The notes under the pieces: model-generated
What the model saw: only the letters and a program-made list of their open reading frames with translations
Databases searched by the model: none
What the model was told of the DNA's origin: nothing
Translations under genes and position numbers: made by a program
Source: Anaerolineales bacterium
Lineage (GTDB): Bacteria > Chloroflexota > Anaerolineae > Anaerolineales > DRMV01
Length of the DNA stretch: 9,534 bases
Assembly (NCBI GenBank): GCA_015494815.1
Contig: WGAK01000060.1
Coordinates: 1 to 9,534, forward strand
Direction of reading: 5' to 3'
Shown here: positions 5,273-9,534 of the stretch, one piece after another
How the letters are laid out: every line of letters starts with the position of its first letter
Numbering within the stretch: the first letter of the stretch is position 1

Positions 5273-6322
5273 ATGGACTTGCTGTACTTTGCCTTCGCTT
5301 TGGCCTTCTTGATTCTCATGCACGAGTTGGGCCACTTTTTGGCCGCCAAAGCGTTGGGCATCGAAATCGAAGAATTCGGCATCGGCTTTCCGCCGCGGGT
5401 GGCGCGGCTGTTCGAGTGGCGCGGCACGGTGTTCACGCTGAACCTGCTGCCCTTCGGCGGCTTCGTCCGGCCCAAAGGCGACGGGTCCCTCACCGAGCCC
5501 GACGCGTTGGCGCAGGCCCCGCCGGGCAAGCGCGCGTTGGTCATCCTGGCCGGGCCGGCCATGAACCTGTTCCTGGGCGTGCTGGCTTACCTCATCCTCT
5601 TCGTCGGCGCGGGCAAGCCGGTCAGCGAGAGCGTGCTGGTGTGGTATGTGGAACCCCAATCGCCGGCCCAGGCCGCGGGCCTGCAGCCGGGGGACCTCAT
5701 CGTCGCGGCCGAGGGCCAGCCGGTCCACAAGGCCACCACGCTGCAACGCATCATCCGCGCCCACCTGGGCGAGCCCGTGCGCCTCACCGTACGCCGCGGC
5801 GACGCCACTCTGGACCTGACGGTGGTGCCGCGCGTCGAGCCGCCGCCCGGCCAGGGCGCAATGGGCGTGCGCATCATCGAATACGGCTGGGAGCCCGTGC
5901 CCGTGGCCGAGGGCGTGCGCCTGGCCTTCCAGGCTGCGTACGAGCACAGCATCGCGCTCTTCCGCCTGCCCTGGCAGATGCTGCAAGCCTATCTTGTGCC
6001 CAGCGCGCCCCCGCCGCCGGGCGAGGTCATGGGCTTTCGAGGTATGTACACCTCACTGCGCCTGGCCGCGCAAATTGACCGGGCCGCGCCCACGCCTGTG
6101 CCGACCTATACCCTGACTCTGCTGGCCGCGCTCAGCCTGTCGTTGGGCGTCCTCAACCTGCTGCCCATCCCCGCGCTGGACGGCGCGCGCCTGGTGCTGG
6201 CCCTGAGCGAAGGGCTGTTCCGGCGACGCCTGCCATGGCGGGTGGAAGTCACGCTGATGCTGGTGGGTTTTGTCGTCTTGTTGGCGCTGATGGTGGTCAT
6301 CAATGTGCGCGAGTGGCTCTGA
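5273..6322 (+). CDS. rseP: Site-2 intramembrane metalloprotease, RseP/RasP type
   Basis: A 349-aa membrane zinc protease that cleaves transmembrane substrates inside the bilayer, classically anti-sigma factors after a first cut by a site-1 protease. Seen directly: N-terminal helix with HELGH (17-21), the re-entrant segment NLLPFGGFVRPKG (57-69), AGPAMNLFLGVLAYLILF (93-110), a single PDZ domain (about 120-185, with PAQAAGLQPGDLI at 131-143), and NLLPIPALDG (295-304) with the third metal ligand D303. A C-terminal membrane helix spans about 326-343. Length fits single-PDZ members (about 350-370); E. coli RseP has two PDZ domains. GAGG (5262-5265) lies 7 nt before the ATG. No sigma or anti-sigma gene is nearby, so the substrate is unknown. 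It leads a tight four-gene run. Confidence 0.95.
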   Translation: MDLLYFAFALAFLILMHELGHFLAAKALGIEIEEFGIGFPPRVARLFEWRGTVFTLNLLPFGGFVRPKGDGSLTEPDALAQAPPGKRALVILAGPAMNLFLGVLAYLILFVGAGKPVSESVLVWYVEPQSPAQAAGLQPGDLIVAAEGQPVHKATTLQRIIRAHLGEPVRLTVRRGDATLDLTVVPRVEPPPGQGAMGVRIIEYGWEPVPVAEGVRLAFQAAYEHSIALFRLPWQMLQAYLVPSAPPPPGEVMGFRGMYTSLRLAAQIDRAAPTPVPTYTLTLLAALSLSLGVLNLLPIPALDGARLVLALSEGLFRRRLPWRVEVTLMLVGFVVLLALMVVINVREWL

Positions 6323-6355
6323 CCACCGTCCGCCCCGCGGGAGAGAGTGAACATC

Positions 6356-7507
6356 ATGTTGGAACCCATGGACCTGGATACCCTGTTGCGCCTGTTGCAG
6401 GACGAAACCATCATCCTGCCGCCCGATGTGCTCTATCGGCTGTCGGACCTGGGCCCCGACGAGGCGCAGGCGGTGGCCGAGGTGTGGCCCAAACTCAGCC
6501 CCGCGCGGCGGCGCGGCCTGGTGGAAGACATGCACGACCTGCTGGAGATGAGCCACCAGTTCTCCTTCCTGGAAATGGGCCGCATCGCGCTGCAAGACCC
6601 CGACCCGTACATCCGCCACAAGGCCATCGAAATCCTGTGGTTCGAGGACGACCCGCACCTCATCCCCCTGCTGCTGACCCGACTGCGCGAAGACCCCGAC
6701 GAGCAGGTGCGGGCCACCGCGGCCGCGGCCCTGGGCGATTATGTCTTCCAGGGCGAGGTGGACGAACTGCCCGAATGGCAGCACCGCCCCGTGGTGGAGG
6801 CCCTGCTGGAGGCGCTGGCCGACGACGACGAAGGCGCCACGGTGCGCTACCGGGCCCTGGAGGCCGTCAGTTACGCTTCCTCGGTGCCCGAAGTGCGGGA
6901 ATGGATTGAACGCGTGTACCGCCAGAGCCTGGCCGACAACGACGAAGACGGCCTGCGGGCCGCGCTGTTCGCCATGGGCCGCTCGGCCGACCCGCATTGG
7001 ACCCAGTATGTGGTACTGCATCTGCACGATGTGCGCCCCAGCGTGCGCGCCGAGGCCGCGCTGGCCGCGGGACGGCTGGAGATGACGCGCGTCATCCCCG
7101 ACTTGCTGCACCTGCTCGAAGACCCCAACAAGTATGTGCGCATGGCCGCGGCCACCGCGCTGTCGGACCTGGGCGGGGCCAACGAGCAAGTGGCGCGCGC
7201 GCTGCGCAAGGCCCTGCGCCGAGCCGAAGACGAGGAAGAAGCCCAGGTCATGGCCGAGGCGCTGGACAATTACGACTTCCAGACCTCCCTGGTGTTGGGC
7301 AACCTGGATTTGCTGGACCTGACCCTCAAGGCCGGGGACACGGACCTGCTGGAAGTGCAGTTACCCGACGGCGTGGCCCTGGAGCGCCTGAACGGGGACG
7401 CCGAAGACCACACCCCCGCCGCGACGGACGACGCCACCGATGTGTCGCCCGACGCGCAACCCGAAGACGGCGACGAATCGGCCACGTCCCGCGGCGACGC
7501 GTCGTGA
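6356..7507 (+). CDS. HEAT-repeat protein
   Basis: A 383-aa protein without signal peptide or membrane helix, built of tandem two-helix repeats of HEAT or PBS-lyase type. Repeat units are visible at about 73-95 (DPDPYIRHKAIEIL), 104-128 (DPDEQVRATAAAALGD), 147-175, 195-211, 226-241 (VRPSVRAEAALAAGRL), 246-273 (DPNKYVRMAAATALSDLG) and 278-304. It is strongly acidic. Residues from about 348 on (DHTPAATDDATDVSPDAQPE and after) are a disordered Asp/Glu-rich tail. Such solenoids bind other proteins, so a scaffold or regulatory role is inferred; no catalytic motif is seen. ATG at 6356 is preferred. GTG at 6347 is too close to the GGGAGAGA purine stretch, and ATG at 6368 remains possible. It lies 33 bp after rseP and 7 bp before the next gene, with no promoter between, so co-expression is likely. 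Confidence 0.85.
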   Translation: MLEPMDLDTLLRLLQDETIILPPDVLYRLSDLGPDEAQAVAEVWPKLSPARRRGLVEDMHDLLEMSHQFSFLEMGRIALQDPDPYIRHKAIEILWFEDDPHLIPLLLTRLREDPDEQVRATAAAALGDYVFQGEVDELPEWQHRPVVEALLEALADDDEGATVRYRALEAVSYASSVPEVREWIERVYRQSLADNDEDGLRAALFAMGRSADPHWTQYVVLHLHDVRPSVRAEAALAAGRLEMTRVIPDLLHLLEDPNKYVRMAAATALSDLGGANEQVARALRKALRRAEDEEEAQVMAEALDNYDFQTSLVLGNLDLLDLTLKAGDTDLLEVQLPDGVALERLNGDAEDHTPAATDDATDVSPDAQPEDGDESATSRGDAS

Positions 7508-7514
7508 GGCGTGT

Positions 7515-8747
7515 ATGGGCCTGAAGCATCCGCGCACCTGGCTCCGGTGGGTCGTGGCCGGCCTGGGGCTTCTGGCCGGGCTGGTGCTCGGCCCCGCGCC
7601 GGGCCGGGCGGCCGCGCTGCCGCCCCTGACCCCCCAGGTGCTGGTGGTCTTCGCCAAGAGCGTGACCATCCGCCTGCCCCTGGACGATTTGGGGCCGGTG
7701 GAGCGGGTGGAAGTCTACCTGCGGCCCGAGGGCATGGTGGACACCTACACCCAGGACATGCACCTGAACGGCCCGCTGGCCGAAGTCACCCTCTCGATGC
7801 ACGACTACCCCCTGCCGCCGTTCATCCAGGTGTACTACTGGTTCCGCATCTACCCGGCCGCGGGCGAGCCCGTGCAGTCGCCCGCGTTCGTCTTCATCTA
7901 TGAAGACAACCGCTTCACCTGGCAAGAGCGCGCGGTCGAACCCGTGCAGGTGTATTGGAGCGAAGGCGGCGCCAAGGTAGCCGAGGCCGCGCTCAACGCC
8001 GCGCACATTGCGCTGCAAAACGCGTTCGTGCAGTGGCAGGGGCACTTCGACACGACCCGCGGCCCGCTGCGGGTCTATGTCTACCCCTCCCGCGCGGCGC
8101 TGGCCGAGGCCCTGGCCCCGCTGCCCGACGCGTGGCGCGCGCCCGAAGTGCAGGCCCGCCTGCACATCATCCTGGCCGGGGGAAACCCTTCCCCCGCGGG
8201 GCTGCTGGAACTGCAGCGCGAAGTGGCCTACGCGGCCGCGCAGCGGGTGCTCTACGACACCGTGCAAGAAGGCTACGCCAACCTGCCCTGGTGGCTGCGC
8301 GAAGGGCTGGCGCTGCTGGCCGAGCCCCAGGGGGTGGATGCGGCGGCGTATCAGGTCCTCACCGAGGCCGCCCAGGCCAACCGACTTATCCCCCTGCGGG
8401 CGCTGTGCGCGGCACCGCCCGACGACCTGGACGACCCCCGACTGGCCCAGGCCGAGGCCGGCGCGTTCGTGGCGCATGTGTTCGGACGCTACGGCCCCGC
8501 GGGGCTGCGGCGTCTGCTGGACATCTACGCCAGCGGTCTGGGCTGCGAGGACGGCGTTCAGGCCGCCCTGGGCCTGAGCCTGCAGGCCCTGGAGGACGAC
8601 TGGCGCTCGGCCGCGGGGCTGCATCCCCAGGAAGGGCTAACGCCCGGCTGGGTGGGCGTGGGGGTCGCGGTGAGCATGTTGGGGCCCTTCGTGGCCCTGG
8701 CCGTGGTCTACGCCCGCCGCCGAACCGCGGACGACACGCTGCTGTGA
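7515..8747 (+). CDS. Peptidase-MA-like (gluzincin fold) envelope protein with degenerate zinc motif
   Basis: A 410-aa exported protein. The N-terminus has positive charges (KHPRTWLR), a hydrophobic core (about 12-26) and a PGRAAA-type cleavage region, so a signal peptide is likely. A C-terminal helix (about 379-400, VGVGVAVSMLGPFVALAVVY) followed by RRR suggests an anchor with the body outside. An N-terminal beta-rich domain covers about 40-130. The part 180-365 has the layout of peptidase-MA proteins: a core helix, LPWWLREGLALLAEP (257-271), then AFVAHVFGRYGPAGLRRLLD (317-336) and LGLSLQALEDDW (352-363). The expected HExxH is REVAY (235-239): E236 remains but both His are replaced, while the downstream glutamate E263 is kept. 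Proteolysis is therefore doubtful. GAGG lies 5 nt before the ATG and overlaps the preceding stop. Confidence 0.75.
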   Translation: MGLKHPRTWLRWVVAGLGLLAGLVLGPAPGRAAALPPLTPQVLVVFAKSVTIRLPLDDLGPVERVEVYLRPEGMVDTYTQDMHLNGPLAEVTLSMHDYPLPPFIQVYYWFRIYPAAGEPVQSPAFVFIYEDNRFTWQERAVEPVQVYWSEGGAKVAEAALNAAHIALQNAFVQWQGHFDTTRGPLRVYVYPSRAALAEALAPLPDAWRAPEVQARLHIILAGGNPSPAGLLELQREVAYAAAQRVLYDTVQEGYANLPWWLREGLALLAEPQGVDAAAYQVLTEAAQANRLIPLRALCAAPPDDLDDPRLAQAEAGAFVAHVFGRYGPAGLRRLLDIYASGLGCEDGVQAALGLSLQALEDDWRSAAGLHPQEGLTPGWVGVGVAVSMLGPFVALAVVYARRRTADDTLL

Positions 8748-8757
8748 GAGGAGCCCG

Positions 8758-9036
8758 ATGGAGCGCCTGCAAGCCCGGGTCTACGGCCGTGTGCAAGGGG
8801 TGGGCTTTCGCCATTTCGTGTGGCAACAGGCCCATCGGCTGGGCCTGACCGGCTGGGTGCGCAACCGCCGGGATGGTTCGGTGGAAGTGGTGGCCGAGGG
8901 CCCGCGCCACGCGCTGGACGCCCTGCTGGCCGCCCTGTACGAGGGCCCCCGCGCGGCCCAGGTGCGGGCCGTGGAGCCGCGCTGGAGCCCGGCCCAAGGC
9001 ACGTTCACCGACTTCGAGGTGCGCCCCACGGTCTGA
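8758..9036 (+). CDS. acyP: Acylphosphatase
   Basis: A 92-aa small alpha/beta enzyme that hydrolyses carboxyl-phosphate bonds such as those of acetyl phosphate or 1,3-bisphosphoglycerate. Both family signatures are present: GRVQGVGFRHFV (10-21) with the phosphate-binding loop and catalytic R18, and GWVRNRRDGSVEVVAEG (32-48) with catalytic N36. Length is typical (about 90 aa). The SD GAGAGGAG (8746-8753) overlaps the stop of the previous gene and lies 4 nt before the ATG, so it is the last gene of the rseP run. Its link to envelope proteolysis is not obvious. A hairpin terminator follows in the convergent spacer. Confidence 0.95.
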   Translation: MERLQARVYGRVQGVGFRHFVWQQAHRLGLTGWVRNRRDGSVEVVAEGPRHALDALLAALYEGPRAAQVRAVEPRWSPAQGTFTDFEVRPTV

Positions 9037-9076
9037 AACCCTCCGCCCGGCCGCAAGCCCTTTCCCCCAAAACCAA

Positions 9077-9102
9077 CGGCCCCCGCCGCACGACGGGGGC
9101 CG
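9077..9102. terminator. Bidirectional terminator between convergent genes
   Basis: CGGCCCCCG (9077-9085) and CGGGGGCCG (9094-9102) are perfect 9-bp inverted repeats around an 8-base loop. On the minus strand the stem is followed by TTGGTTTTGGG, a fair U-rich tail serving the LysM gene. On the plus strand the tail GAGGTGTGT is weaker. It sits in the 90-bp gap between acylphosphatase and the LysM gene. Confidence 0.7.
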
Positions 9103-9126
9103 AGGTGTGTCACGATGCCGCGCGCC

Positions 9127-9534
9127 TCACGGCGTGGGCGAAGGCGTGAGCGTGGGCGTGACCACCGGCGTGGGCGAAGGCCGCCCCTCAAGGTACACCG
9201 GCACCTTGATGAGGTCGCCCACATACAACGGCGTGCCCTCGTCCATCTCGTTGGCCTCGCGAATGGCCTCCACCGTGGTGAAGAAGCGGGCCGCGATGGC
9301 GTCCAAGGTGTCGCCGGGCCGCACGAAGTAGAGGATGATGTCGCCCTTCTTCAGGGCGGGCGGCAAGGGCGTGGGCGTGGGGGGCTCCATGCCCGGCAGG
9401 GGGATGGTCAACTCCCGACCCACATACAGCACCGACTCGTTGGACATGTCGTTCCACAGCATGAGCACATCCAGGTCCACGCCAAACTGTTCCGCGATGC
9501 TGAACAGGGTGTCGCCCGGCTGCACGGTGTAGGG
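9127..9534 (-). CDS. LysM-domain protein, C-terminal part (5' end outside window)
   Basis: The visible 135 codons run off the right edge still in frame, so this is the C-terminal part of a longer, probably secreted or anchored protein. Two LysM domains, which bind N-acetylglucosamine polymers such as peptidoglycan, are seen. The first reads YTVQPGDTLFSIAEQFGV and ends in YVGRELTIP. The second reads YFVRPGDTLDAIAARFFT and ends in YVGDLIKVP. They are joined by a Pro/Thr linker (PPTPTPLPP), and the protein ends in PSPTPVVTPTLTPSPTP. The GTG at 9525 is the Val of the first LysM motif and not a start. More LysM copies or a signal peptide probably lie upstream. The gene converges on acylphosphatase. 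Confidence 0.9.
   Translation of the reverse strand, partial: PYTVQPGDTLFSIAEQFGVDLDVLMLWNDMSNESVLYVGRELTIPLPGMEPPTPTPLPPALKKGDIILYFVRPGDTLDAIAARFFTTVEAIREANEMDEGTPLYVGDLIKVPVYLEGRPSPTPVVTPTLTPSPTP
9130..9180 (+). repeat. 15-bp direct repeat within the LysM gene tail
   Basis: CGGCGTGGGCGAAGG occurs at 9130-9144 and again at 9166-9180. It encodes the repeated Ser/Pro/Thr end of the LysM protein on the minus strand. It is low-complexity coding sequence, prone to slippage, with no sign of mobility. Confidence 0.6.

Noticed and set aside
7326..8624. A 432-codon minus-strand frame across the HEAT end and the peptidase-MA-like gene
   Set aside because: Shadow of GC3-rich codons; composition is Gln/Gly/His/Arg-rich and without domains, while the plus-strand genes have SD sites and tight spacing.
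9523..9525. GTG as the start of the LysM gene
   Set aside because: It is the Val in YTVQPGDT, the first strand of a LysM domain, and the frame stays open to the window edge.
1..9534. CRISPR array, insertion sequence, integrase, or phage or defence cassette
   Set aside because: No regularly spaced repeats, no transposase or integrase motifs and no terminal inverted repeats with target duplications were seen; apart from the left-edge remnant the window is core genes.

Overview
This window is a very GC-rich (roughly 70% by eye) bacterial chromosome segment made mostly of conserved housekeeping genes on the + strand. The Pro/Thr-rich linkers of the LysM protein, the HEAT-repeat and peptidase-MA-like pair downstream of rseP, and the isolated recF next to def suggest Chloroflexota (an Anaerolineae-like lineage). 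That placement is inference from gene style, not from a marker search.

Layout. Positions 1-212 hold a start-less protein-like remnant on the minus strand and a minus-strand terminator. slyD-type PPIase (minus, 213-719) and peptide deformylase (plus, 890-1396) diverge from a 170-bp region with two overlapping -10 elements and a structured def leader. recF follows def after 6 bp. Next come tRNase Z (rnz), a tRNA-Arg(CCU) with its own promoter and terminator, and folC. A four-gene run then follows: rseP (site-2 protease), a HEAT-repeat protein, a membrane-anchored peptidase-MA-like protein with a degenerate zinc motif, and acylphosphatase. A bidirectional terminator separates this run from a convergent two-LysM protein that runs off the right edge.

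How the genes fit together. SlyD and Def both act on nascent chains. RNase Z lies directly upstream of a tRNA gene without an encoded CCA, the kind of tRNA whose 3' end RNase Z matures. RseP, the HEAT protein and the peptidase-MA-like protein form a closely spaced envelope-leaning cluster, and acylphosphatase is probably a passenger. The most notable architectural trait is that three consecutive transcription units (rnz, tRNA-Arg, rseP) have a TANAAT -10 box that touches or contains the stop codon of the gene before.

I see no CRISPR array, insertion sequence, integrase or classical defence locus. The window is largely ordinary core genome. The points worth a second look are the stop-codon/promoter overlaps, the rnz-tRNA arrangement, the inactivated-looking metalloprotease and the remnant at the left edge.
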